DNA from: Kribbella amoyensis
Lineage (GTDB): Bacteria > Actinomycetota > Actinomycetes > Propionibacteriales > Kribbellaceae
Assembly (NCBI RefSeq): GCF_007828865.1
Contig: NZ_VIVK01000001.1
Location: 4,402,001 to 4,466,000, forward strand
DNA length: 64,000 bases
Direction: 5' to 3'
The first letter of the stretch is position 1. Every line of letters begins with the position of its first letter. The notes below the pieces were generated by a model that worked only from the letters and a program-made list of their open reading frames with translations, searched no databases and was not told the origin of the DNA. Shown piece after piece: positions 17,170-24,308 of this stretch. The position numbers were made by a program, and so were the translations under genes.

Positions 17170-18219
17170 ATGACGAGGATCGCAGCGGTCCACGCAGCGT
17201 TGCCGCCGTACCGGTACGAGCAGGCCGAGCTGACGGACGCGTTCGCCGCGATCTGCCTGCCCGACGGCAAGGGCCACGCGCTGTTGCGCCGCCTGCACGA
17301 GAACGCGGGCGTCTCGTACCGGCATCTGGCCCTGCCGCTCGAGCGGTACGGCGTGCTGAAGGACTTCGGCGAGGCGAACGACGAGTGGATCGCGACCGCG
17401 GTGGAGCTCGGCGCCGAGGCGGTCGGCGGTGCGTTGGCGGCGGCCGGGCTGGGCGTCGAGGACGTCGACCTGCTGATGTTCACCACGGTGACCGGCGTGG
17501 CCGCGCCGTCGATCGACGCGCGGGTCGCGGTCCGGCTCGGACTGCGCGAGGACGTGAAACGGCTGCCCTTGTTCGGACTCGGCTGCGTCGGTGGAGCGGC
17601 CGGGATCGCGCGCGTGCACGACTACCTGACGGCGTGGCCCGGGCACGTTGCCGTGCTGTTGTCGGTGGAGCTGTGCTCGCTCACGTTGCAACGGGACGAC
17701 TCGTCGTTGCCGAACCTGGTCGGCGGCGCGCTCTTCGGCGACGGGGCCGCGGCAGTCGTGATGACCGGGTCCGAGGTGTCCGGGTCGACCGAGGGGCCGA
17801 CCGTCCTGGCCACCCGCAGCCGGTTGTACCCGGACTCGGAGCGGGTGATGGGCTGGGACGTCGGGTCCGGCGGGTTCCGGATCGTGCTCGGCGCGGACGT
17901 GCCCGACGTGGTCCGGCGCTATCTCGGCGACGACGTGACCGCGTTCCTGGCGGAGTACGGGCTGACCGTGCCCGAGATCGGGACCTGGGTGAGTCACCCG
18001 GGCGGGCCGAAGGTGCTGGAGGCCGTGTCGGACACGCTCCGCCTGCGACCGGGGGCGCTGGACATGACATGGAAGTCGCTCGACGCCGTGGGCAACCTGT
18101 CCTCGTCGTCGGTGCTGCACGTGCTCGGTGACACCCTGCGGCTGGATCCTTCGGGGACGGGGTTGCTGCTGGCGATGGGCCCCGGCTTCTGTTCCGAGCT
18201 CGTCCTGCTGGAGTGGTGA
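17170..18219 (+). CDS. Type III polyketide synthase
   Basis: This 349-residue chalcone/stilbene synthase-type ketosynthase has a complete catalytic triad: C139 in GLGCVGGAAG, H276 in SHPGGPKVLE and N309 in GNLSSSS. Bacterial relatives condense malonyl-CoA units onto acyl starters to give pyrones, resorcinols or tetrahydroxynaphthalene. The gene is first in a tightly coupled operon: its TGA shares a base with the ATG of the methyltransferase, whose end overlaps the FAD oxidoreductase start. The order PKS-methyltransferase-flavoprotein matches the known srsABC phenolic-lipid operon of Streptomyces griseus, so an alkylresorcinol-like product is a reasonable guess. Confidence 0.92.
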   Translation: MTRIAAVHAALPPYRYEQAELTDAFAAICLPDGKGHALLRRLHENAGVSYRHLALPLERYGVLKDFGEANDEWIATAVELGAEAVGGALAAAGLGVEDVDLLMFTTVTGVAAPSIDARVAVRLGLREDVKRLPLFGLGCVGGAAGIARVHDYLTAWPGHVAVLLSVELCSLTLQRDDSSLPNLVGGALFGDGAAAVVMTGSEVSGSTEGPTVLATRSRLYPDSERVMGWDVGSGGFRIVLGADVPDVVRRYLGDDVTAFLAEYGLTVPEIGTWVSHPGGPKVLEAVSDTLRLRPGALDMTWKSLDAVGNLSSSSVLHVLGDTLRLDPSGTGLLLAMGPGFCSELVLLEW

Positions 18220-18746
18220 TGGATCCGTCGTTGTGGTGGTACGTCGTCCTGGTCCTGCTGGTCGGCCTCGAACGGGTCGCCGAGTTGGTGGTGTCACTGC
18301 GGAACGCGAAGTGGAGTTTCGCGCAGGGCGGTGTGGAGTCGGGGCAGGGCCACTACCCGTTCATGGTGGTGCTGCACACCGGACTGCTGGTCGGTTGCCT
18401 GGTCGAGGCGATCGGCGCGGACCGGCCGTTCATCCCGTGGCTCGGCTGGCCGATGCTGGTGCTGGTATTCCTGGCCCAGGGGCTGCGGTGGTGGTGCATC
18501 ACCGTGCTGGGCAAGCAGTGGAACACCCGGGTGATCGTCGTCCCCGGCCTCCATCTGGTTGCTGCAGGCCCTTATCAGTGGATGCGGCACCCGAACTACG
18601 TGGCCGTGGTGCTGGAGGGGATCGCGCTGCCGCTGGTCCACACCGCGTGGATCACCGCGCTGGTCTTCACGGTGCTGAACATCCCGCTGCTCGCGGTCCG
18701 GATCCGGACCGAGGAGGCGGCGCTGACCTCGGCGTTGACGAAATGA
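18219..18746 (+). CDS. ICMT-like membrane methyltransferase
   Basis: This 175-residue membrane protein of the isoprenylcysteine carboxyl methyltransferase family has four to five hydrophobic segments. The C-terminal half carries the SAM-binding signature: GLHLVAAGPYQWMRHPNY, then a conserved Glu region (RTEEAAL). The ATG at 18219 overlaps the PKS stop (TGATG). The operon position matches srsB-type enzymes that methylate polyketide phenols, so O- or C-methylation of the PKS product is inferred; carboxyl methylation of a protein is unlikely here. Confidence 0.85.
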   Translation: MDPSLWWYVVLVLLVGLERVAELVVSLRNAKWSFAQGGVESGQGHYPFMVVLHTGLLVGCLVEAIGADRPFIPWLGWPMLVLVFLAQGLRWWCITVLGKQWNTRVIVVPGLHLVAAGPYQWMRHPNYVAVVLEGIALPLVHTAWITALVFTVLNIPLLAVRIRTEEAALTSALTK

Positions 18747-19759
18747 TCGACCTCCTCGTCGCGGGTGGCGGTCCGGCCGGGGCCGCGACGGCGATCCGCG
18801 CCGCGTTGGCGGGGCTGTCCGTGGTGGTGATCGAGCCGCGGGAGACGCCGATCGACAAGGCGTGCGGCGAGGGGATCGCGCGCAGCGCCGTCGAGTACCT
18901 CGGGCGGCTGGGGGTGGAGTTGGAGGGCCGGCCGTTCCGCGGGATCCGGTACCTCGACGACCGGTCCTGCGTGGACGCGCGGTTCCACGCCGGCCCCGGC
19001 CTCGGCGTACGGCGGACCGTCTTGCATCAGGCACTCCACGATCGGTTGAAGGCGCTCGGCGTCCCCGTTGTACGGGATCGGGTCAGCAGGGTGACGCAGG
19101 ACGCGGAGTCGGTGAGCGCGGCGGGTCACACGGCTCGGTACCTGGCGGCCGCGGACGGGCTGCATTCGCCGATCCGGCGGCAGCTCGGTCTGCTCGGTGC
19201 CCCGGAGGGTTCGAGGCGACGGGGATTACGGCAGCACTTCGCGATCGCGCCGTGGACCGATCTGGTCGAGGTGTACTGGTCCGCGCTGGGCGAGGCGTAC
19301 GTGACCCCGGTGGCCGATGACGTGGTCGGGGTCGCCGTGCTCACTTCCGCGCGTGGTTCGTTCAAGTCGCATCTGCGGGCTTTCCCGCGGTTGCAGCGGC
19401 GACTCGCGGAGGCGACCCCGGCGTCGGCGGTGATGGGGGCCGGACCGTTGCGCCAGGTGGTACGGCGTCGCGTGGCGGGCCGGGTGATGCTCGTCGGCGA
19501 CGCGGCCGGGTACGTGGACGCGCTGACCGGAGAAGGGATCGCGGTCGCGCTGCGCACGTCGGCCGAGCTGGTCCGCTGCGTGGAACGCGACGACGCCGCC
19601 GAGTACGAAGCGGCGTGGCGGCGGGTGTCGTGGGAGTGCCGGCTGCTGACGGCTTCGTTGCTGTGGGCCCGTAACAGGTCGTTGCTCGCGCCAAGGATCG
19701 TGCCGGCGGCGGTGCGGCTGCCGCGGGTCTACGGGGCGATCGTGAACCGGCTGGCCTGA
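18743..19759 (+). CDS. FAD-dependent oxidoreductase (geranylgeranyl reductase / aromatic hydroxylase type)
   Basis: This 338-residue flavoprotein opens with the FAD Rossmann motif VAGGGPAGAATA (residues 6-17). It also has CGEGIA near residue 38 and the second FAD motif GDAAGYVDALTGEGI around residue 252, the pattern of geranylgeranyl-reductase and PHBH-type monooxygenases. Its start overlaps the methyltransferase stop (ATGA). In the comparable srs operon the third gene is a flavin hydroxylase that turns the resorcinol into a hydroquinone/quinone. With a UbiA gene next door, reduction of a prenyl chain is an alternative. The stop codon opens a tandem repeat. Confidence 0.87.
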   Translation: MIDLLVAGGGPAGAATAIRAALAGLSVVVIEPRETPIDKACGEGIARSAVEYLGRLGVELEGRPFRGIRYLDDRSCVDARFHAGPGLGVRRTVLHQALHDRLKALGVPVVRDRVSRVTQDAESVSAAGHTARYLAAADGLHSPIRRQLGLLGAPEGSRRRGLRQHFAIAPWTDLVEVYWSALGEAYVTPVADDVVGVAVLTSARGSFKSHLRAFPRLQRRLAEATPASAVMGAGPLRQVVRRRVAGRVMLVGDAAGYVDALTGEGIAVALRTSAELVRCVERDDAAEYEAAWRRVSWECRLLTASLLWARNRSLLAPRIVPAAVRLPRVYGAIVNRLA

Positions 19760-19836
19760 TCCGCGCGGCCTGATCGTGCGGGCCTGATCCGCGCGGCCTG
19801 ATCGTGCGGGCCTGATCCGCGCGGGCGTGATGCCGG
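19753..19836 (+). repeat. 14-base tandem repeat beginning at the stop codon of the FAD gene
   Basis: Five perfect 14-base units alternate between GGCCTGATCCGCGC and GGCCTGATCGTGCG, followed by one diverged unit. The first unit contains the gene's own TGA and each later unit repeats it. Because 14 is not a multiple of three, stops are placed in all frames. Confidence 0.9.
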
Positions 19837-19856
19837 CCGGCCCGGGAAACGGCGAT

Positions 19857-19890
19857 CGGCCCGGCGGTCGCTCAGACAACCGCCGGGCCG
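19857..19890. terminator. Perfect 12-bp terminator hairpin after the polyketide operon
   Basis: CGGCCCGGCGGT (19857-19868) pairs fully with ACCGCCGGGCCG (19879-19890) around a 10-base loop. It can end the plus-strand polyketide operon, and also any minus-strand transcript through the hairpin cluster to its right. Confidence 0.75.
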
Positions 19891-19901
19891 CACGCTGTGG
19901 C

Positions 19902-19994
19902 CCGAGCTTCCTGGTGAAAAGCTCGGACCGGTCCGGCCCAGCTTCCTGGTGAAAAGCTGGGACGGTGGCCCCAGCATCCTGGTGAAATGCTGGG
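19902..19994. ncRNA. Three stem-loops with identical loop and covarying stems (candidate structured RNA or DNA element)
   Basis: Hairpins at 19902-19926, 19937-19961 and 19970-19994 each have a perfect 8-base-pair stem and the same 9-base loop CCTGGTGAA. The stems differ by paired changes: CCGAGCTT/AAGCTCGG, CCCAGCTT/AAGCTGGG and CCCAGCAT/ATGCTGGG. Paired changes imply selection on pairing rather than on protein. The transcribed strand is unknown. A promoter-like pair on the minus strand at 20069-20097 and the terminator at 19857-19890 would bound an RNA of about 205 bases. The rest of 19760-20233 has no gene. I know no family that matches. Confidence 0.55.
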
Positions 19995-20068
19995 ACGATC
20001 CGGGAGGGGAGATCCTGCTGTGCGAGCGGTGGATCCCGTTTCCCTCTGAGCAGTACTTTTCCAGCCGG

Positions 20069-20097
20069 ACATTGCCCATCGATTGCCGGAATGTAAA
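20069..20097 (-). promoter_or_regulatory. Possible minus-strand promoter facing the triple hairpin
   Basis: On the minus strand TTTACA (20097-20092) and CAATGT (20074-20069) are 17 bases apart in a locally AT-rich stretch. The pair fits the consensus only moderately, and no coding gene lies downstream before the hairpins. Confidence 0.35.
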
Positions 20098-20133
20098 GCC
20101 TTGTTACCTGGGCCTGTGGTGTAGATCTCAACG

Positions 20134-20162
20134 CCACAAGGGGGTTCGTGACCCCTTTGTGG
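20134..20162 (-). terminator. Terminator of the PucR regulator gene
   Basis: CCACAAGGGG and CCCCTTTGTGG form a 10-base-pair stem with one bulged base and an 8-base loop, about 72 bases past the stop of the minus-strand regulator. Confidence 0.5.
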
Positions 20163-20233
20163 GTCGTGATGGTGGTGCCGGGCAAACCAGTGTGGGCAGT
20201 GGTTTCAGTGCATTCCGCGGTAGCACAGGGAAT

Positions 20234-21787
20234 TCAGTGTTCGGTGCGGACCGCCGCGATCTGGAGCTGCAGCGCGAGCCGCTCCCGCGGGTCCGACAGG
20301 TCGAGGTCCGCGATCTCACCGATCCGTTTCATCCGGTGCCGCAAGGTGTTCGTGTGCAGGTGCAGCTCCTTGGCGGCCTGCTGCGGCTGACCCGGGTAGT
20401 TGAGCCACGCCTGCAACGTCTCCACGAACCCGGTGTCGTGCGCGATGTCGTGCCGCAGCAACGTCGCCAGTGGCCCGTCCAGCTTGGTCGTGTCCAACGA
20501 CGTGACCGCGCGGTGCACGGTGAGGAGGTGCCACGCCTGCTCGACCCGGAGCGCCGGCCCCTCGGCGACACCACGGCGTACCAGACCGAGCAGTTCGACG
20601 GCCTCGGCCCGGGAACTCGGGAGGTCGGCCGGGTACCTCGCGAGTCCGCCGGCGGCTGCCGCGGTACCGGGGGAGTCCTTGGCGAGGTCGATCGCCAGCT
20701 TGCGGAGCCACCGCCACGAACCAGGGCCGTCCGTGTCGTCGGAGACCACGGCGAGGACGGTGCCGTCGAGGTCGGCGAGCAACGGTTCGCTCCAGCCGTG
20801 ACGGCGGCCGTTCGACTCCCACAGGTCCAGCTGCTGCGGTTCGTCGTACCCGTCCGGGGTGGCCAGGGCGACGACGCGCCACGGCGGCTGCGGGAGCCGT
20901 ACGTCCATGGGCGCGTCGGGGGAGAACTGACGGAGTACGGTCCGCAGACGGTCGATCGCGCTGCGCCTGGCCACATCCGCCTGAGCACGGAGCCGCAGGA
21001 GATGCAGGGCGAGTACGGAGGCCGCGTTGCTGAGCTCCGCGGTCACCTCGTCGGTCACCGGGCCACCCACCATCGCCCAGATCGACCCGAGCCACTCACC
21101 GCCCGCCCGGACCGGGACGACGAGCCGGGGACGCACGTTGGGACCGGGCGGTACGAAGAAGGGCTCGCTCGATCGCGCGAGCCGGCGGAACACCCCGCGA
21201 GCGCGGTAGTGCGAGATCACCTCGGGCGGTACCCGGCGGCCGACGATCGTGGAGACCCGGGCCGGGTCGGTGTCGGAGATGTTGTGCTGGGACGAGTACG
21301 CCAGGACGCGGGACTGGTTGTCCTCGATCGTCACCGGGGCGTCCACGATCGCCGCGGCGGCGTCGGCGAGCGCGAACAGCTCCTGGTGCACCCCGGCGTC
21401 ACCGGCGGCCGGGGAGTTCGGTGCCGCGGCCCGGTCGAGGACACCGCGCAGCAGCCACACCACGTGCGCCCAGGTGACGCTCGGCTGCAACGCGATCAGG
21501 GTGAGCAGCCATCGCTCCGCGGTCGCCACCACCTCGGGATCCTGGGCCAGCCCGGTCCGCAGGACGACGCTGGACGCGTTGGTCGCGGCGCACCGCTCGA
21601 GCAGTTCGACGGCCTCCTCCGCGTTGCGCAGGCCGAGTCCGAGGACCAGGTCGCCGGGCTGGCCGGTGGCGGGCTCCTGCGGATCGGCGAGGAACACGTC
21701 CCGGACCTCGCCGTCGCCGCGGCCGGTCACGACGACCTCGAACAGGGCCGGGCCGACTGCGACGACCAGGTCTGGTGCGGTGATCAT
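20234..21787 (-). CDS. PucR family transcriptional regulator
   Basis: This 517-residue regulator has an N-terminal PucR-type sensory region (~1-135), a central GAF-like/GGDEF-like region (~140-420), and a C-terminal PucR helix-turn-helix with AAKELHLHTNTLRHRMKRIGE (~455-480). Such proteins usually control catabolism of amino acids, purines or related nitrogen compounds in response to the substrate. It is divergent from a DadA-type dehydrogenase, with a perfect 16-base palindrome between them, so it probably regulates that gene. The ATG at 21787 is the annotated start. There is no membrane segment. Confidence 0.9.
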   Translation of the reverse strand: MITAPDLVVAVGPALFEVVVTGRGDGEVRDVFLADPQEPATGQPGDLVLGLGLRNAEEAVELLERCAATNASSVVLRTGLAQDPEVVATAERWLLTLIALQPSVTWAHVVWLLRGVLDRAAAPNSPAAGDAGVHQELFALADAAAAIVDAPVTIEDNQSRVLAYSSQHNISDTDPARVSTIVGRRVPPEVISHYRARGVFRRLARSSEPFFVPPGPNVRPRLVVPVRAGGEWLGSIWAMVGGPVTDEVTAELSNAASVLALHLLRLRAQADVARRSAIDRLRTVLRQFSPDAPMDVRLPQPPWRVVALATPDGYDEPQQLDLWESNGRRHGWSEPLLADLDGTVLAVVSDDTDGPGSWRWLRKLAIDLAKDSPGTAAAAGGLARYPADLPSSRAEAVELLGLVRRGVAEGPALRVEQAWHLLTVHRAVTSLDTTKLDGPLATLLRHDIAHDTGFVETLQAWLNYPGQPQQAAKELHLHTNTLRHRMKRIGEIADLDLSDPRERLALQLQIAAVRTEH

Positions 21788-21827
21788 GGAGTTATTGTGC
21801 GATGAGCACTGTCATTCGCGCCATCCT

Positions 21828-21843
21828 TGGTGCGATCGCACCA
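21828..21843. promoter_or_regulatory. Perfect palindromic operator between pucR-type gene and dadA-type gene
   Basis: TGGTGCGATCGCACCA is a perfect 16-base palindrome 34 bases before the dehydrogenase ATG and 40 bases from the regulator ATG. A related degenerate site (TGTGCGATGAGCACT, 21796-21810) lies closer to the regulator start. Binding by the adjacent PucR protein is inferred. Confidence 0.6.
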
Positions 21844-21877
21844 TGACAGCGGTCCAGGACCGACGGACCATCGAAGC

Positions 21878-23143
21878 ATGGTCGCAGCACAGGGCACCCA
21901 CATCGTCCCCGACAAGGTCGCCGTCGTCGGCGCCGGCATGGTCGGCCTCGCCACCGCCTGGTTCCTCCAGGAACGCGGTATCGAGGTGACCGTTCTCGAC
22001 CGCGACGGTGTCGCGGCCGGGGCGTCGTGGGGCAACGCGGGCTGGCTCACCCCGGGCCTGGCCACCCCGCTGCCGGAGCCGGCCGTGCTCAAGTACGGCG
22101 TCCGCGCGGTCCTCAGCCCGTCCTCGCCGGTGTACGTCCCGCCGACCGCGAACCCGCGGTTGCTCTCGTTCTTGACCCGGTTCGCCCGCAACAGCACCGC
22201 CCGCCGCTGGCAGAGTGCGATGGGCGCGCTGGTTCCGATCAACCGGCAGGCGCTGCACGCGTTCGACTTCCTGGCCAAGGCCGGCGTCGAGGCGCAGACG
22301 TACGAGGCCAAGTCGTTCCTCGCCGCGTACCGGACCGAGGCCGAGCGGGCCGTGCTGCTGGAGGAGATCGAGCAGATCCACGCGGCCGGCCAGGGCATCG
22401 AGTTCGAGGCGATCACCGGCGACGACGCCCGCGAGATCGAGCCGTCGCTGTCCGACGAGATCGGCGCCGCGATCCGGCTGCACGGCCAGCGCTTCATCAA
22501 CCCCGGCGAGTACGTCCAGCTGCTGGCCGACTCGGTCGTGGCCCGCGGTGGCCAGATCCGGACCGGGGTGGCCGTCCACGACGTCGTCGACGAGATCCGC
22601 GGGGTCCGCGTGGTCACCGCCGACGGCGAGAGCGAGCCGTACGACGCGGTCGTGATGGCCACCGGCGCCTGGCTCGGCGACCTGGCCCGGCAGTACGGCG
22701 TGAAGACCGTGGTCCAGGCGGGCCGCGGGTACTCCTTCAGCGTCCCGATCGCGCACGTCCCGGCCGGCCCGGTGTACTTCCCGGCCCAGCGGGTCGCCTG
22801 CACGCCGCTCGGCGACCGGCTCCGCGTCGCGGGAATGATGGAGTTCCGCAAGCCCGAGGCCAAGCTGGACCCGCGCCGGATCGACGCCATCGTCGAGGCC
22901 GCCCGTCCGCTCCTGCGCGACGCTGACCTCGACGCCCGGACGTTCGAGTGGGTCGGCCCGCGGCCGTGCACCCCGGACGGCCTGCCGCTGATCGGCGCGA
23001 CCTCGTCCCCGCGCGTCTACGCGGCCGGCGGCCACGGCATGTGGGGCATCACGCTCGGCCCGATCACCGGCCAGCTCCTCGCCGAGACCATCACCACGGG
23101 CCGCGCTCCGGCCGAACTGGCGCCCTTCAACCCGCTGCGCTGA
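21878..23143 (+). CDS. DadA-type D-amino acid dehydrogenase (FAD oxidoreductase)
   Basis: This 421-residue flavoenzyme of the DAO/DadA family has the N-terminal FAD motif VAVVGAGMVGLATA (residues ~14-27), the DadA segment AAGASWGNAGWLTPG, a central INPGEYVQLLAD, and the C-terminal FAD/substrate region RPCTPDGLPLIG and GHGMWGITLGP. Family members oxidatively deaminate D-amino acids or oxidise related imino acids at the membrane and pass electrons to quinone. The ATG at 21878 was chosen because upstream codons enter the palindromic control region. Substrate is not readable; PucR control suggests an inducible catabolic role. Confidence 0.88.
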   Translation: MVAAQGTHIVPDKVAVVGAGMVGLATAWFLQERGIEVTVLDRDGVAAGASWGNAGWLTPGLATPLPEPAVLKYGVRAVLSPSSPVYVPPTANPRLLSFLTRFARNSTARRWQSAMGALVPINRQALHAFDFLAKAGVEAQTYEAKSFLAAYRTEAERAVLLEEIEQIHAAGQGIEFEAITGDDAREIEPSLSDEIGAAIRLHGQRFINPGEYVQLLADSVVARGGQIRTGVAVHDVVDEIRGVRVVTADGESEPYDAVVMATGAWLGDLARQYGVKTVVQAGRGYSFSVPIAHVPAGPVYFPAQRVACTPLGDRLRVAGMMEFRKPEAKLDPRRIDAIVEAARPLLRDADLDARTFEWVGPRPCTPDGLPLIGATSSPRVYAAGGHGMWGITLGPITGQLLAETITTGRAPAELAPFNPLR

Positions 23144-23151
23144 CCCGAACC

Positions 23152-23177
23152 CCCTCCTCCAGGTCGGCTGAGGAGGG
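23152..23177 (+). terminator. Terminator hairpin after the dehydrogenase
   Basis: CCCTCCTC (23152-23159) and GAGGAGGG (23170-23177) form a perfect 8-base-pair stem with a 10-base loop, starting 8 bases past the stop. Confidence 0.6.
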
Positions 23178-23207
23178 TCTCACCCGCACCCCTGAAGCGG
23201 GCCGCCA

Positions 23208-23294
23208 CGTCAGGCGGGGGACCTGACGAGGCGAGAGCGCGACCCCGGATCACCGCCTCCCTGCAAGGCGCGAGGTGTCCGGGGTCGCGCTCTC
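23208..23294. repeat. Two further inverted repeats, one with a 17-bp perfect stem
   Basis: CGTCAGG/CCTGACG (23208-23214 and 23222-23228) make a small hairpin. Next to it a 17-base perfect inverted repeat (23233-23249 with 23278-23294, starting GAGAGCGCGACCCC) encloses 28 bases that can pair further through CACC/GGTG and GCCT/AGGC. With the terminator at 23152 these fill most of the 307-base gap before the unknown operon. The rest of 23144-23450 shows no gene. Confidence 0.75.
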
Positions 23295-23450
23295 AGGCAG
23301 TTGCCGCTCCGCGCGCCGTCGGCGGATGTCGACGGCAATCACCTTCGAACGGTAGGAAAGTCCCGTCGGGTGATGCCTTGCCCGGGACCGGGGCCGGGAG
23401 GATCATCAGGCCCATCCAGGGGTGGATTCGCCGAGGGGGGCTCGGGCGGA

Positions 23451-24308
23451 ATGGTGAAGTTGTACCCGGCTGGCTTCGACCAGACCTATTTCAGCGCGGA
23501 CGACTGGTCGGACCGGGTGGACCGCTGGATCGCCAAGCACCGCGCCGGCTTCTCCGGTGGCAACGCGAAGGTCGTCCGGGACGTCCTGCGCGACCTCGAG
23601 ACCGGGCTGCGGATGGTCGTCAACATCACCGCGTTCTCGCTCCACATCGTGCTCCGTGACAACGCGTACAAGAATCTCTACGACCGCCCCGCCATCGGCG
23701 GCCGGCCGCGCGAACCGTCCCCGATGCGCAAGCGGGTCGACGACGCCCTCGGCCTCGGGCCCCGCACGTACTTCGGCGCGGCCGCACTCGGCGGCGCCGG
23801 CGTCCGGTACTACGGCGAGTACTGCCTCGTCCTCTCCCTCGACCAGGTGGAAGGACGCGCCCGGCTCCTCGACCGCGACTCGTTCGACATCGAGCTGGAG
23901 CCGTTCCGGAGCCTGCCACTCACCGAGGACCGGCTGCGGGCCCTCCGCGGCGACTGGGACACCGACCGCGTCGACATGGCCGTCCTCCGCGTCCTGCTCG
24001 AACTCGGCCACGACCTCCGCCTCGTCACCAGCGGCACCGTCTCGGACACGGTGCTCAGGGACCAGGAGTTCATCGAGGTGCACCTGGACGGGTCGTTCGC
24101 GCCACGCTCGGTGGAGGAGGTCCGCGAGTCGCCCGACGAGACCGCGATCGAGACCTCGCTCCGCAACTGCCGCGACCGCGGTACGCCGCTGGACCAGGTC
24201 GATCAGGAGTGGCTCCAGCGGCGGGACTGGATCGGCGACCAGCTCGCGCGGTACGGCCTCCGGCACCGGATCGTCACGCTGCACGGGAGGGGGTACCAGT
24301 GGAAGTAG
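23451..24308 (+). CDS. Unrecognised protein, first gene of a three-gene operon
   Basis: I do not recognise this 285-residue protein. It is soluble, charged, and has no signal or membrane segment. Notable parts are a helical N-terminal region (DRVDRWIAKHRAGFSGGN), then VVNITAFSLHIVLRDNAY, a Gly-rich block YFGAAALGGAGVRYYGEY followed by a beta strand CLVLSLDQV, and a basic C terminus ending LHGRGYQWK. The ATG at 23451 was chosen by start of dense coding character; the ribosome site is weak (GGGCGGA). The next gene starts at GTG 24299 inside its end, so the two are translationally coupled. No function is proposed. Confidence 0.7.
   Translation: MVKLYPAGFDQTYFSADDWSDRVDRWIAKHRAGFSGGNAKVVRDVLRDLETGLRMVVNITAFSLHIVLRDNAYKNLYDRPAIGGRPREPSPMRKRVDDALGLGPRTYFGAAALGGAGVRYYGEYCLVLSLDQVEGRARLLDRDSFDIELEPFRSLPLTEDRLRALRGDWDTDRVDMAVLRVLLELGHDLRLVTSGTVSDTVLRDQEFIEVHLDGSFAPRSVEEVRESPDETAIETSLRNCRDRGTPLDQVDQEWLQRRDWIGDQLARYGLRHRIVTLHGRGYQWK

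Noticed and set aside
19872..20072. Small minus-strand protein across the triple hairpins
   Set aside because: The apparent peptide is just the translated hairpin repeat, and the paired base changes preserve stems rather than amino acids.
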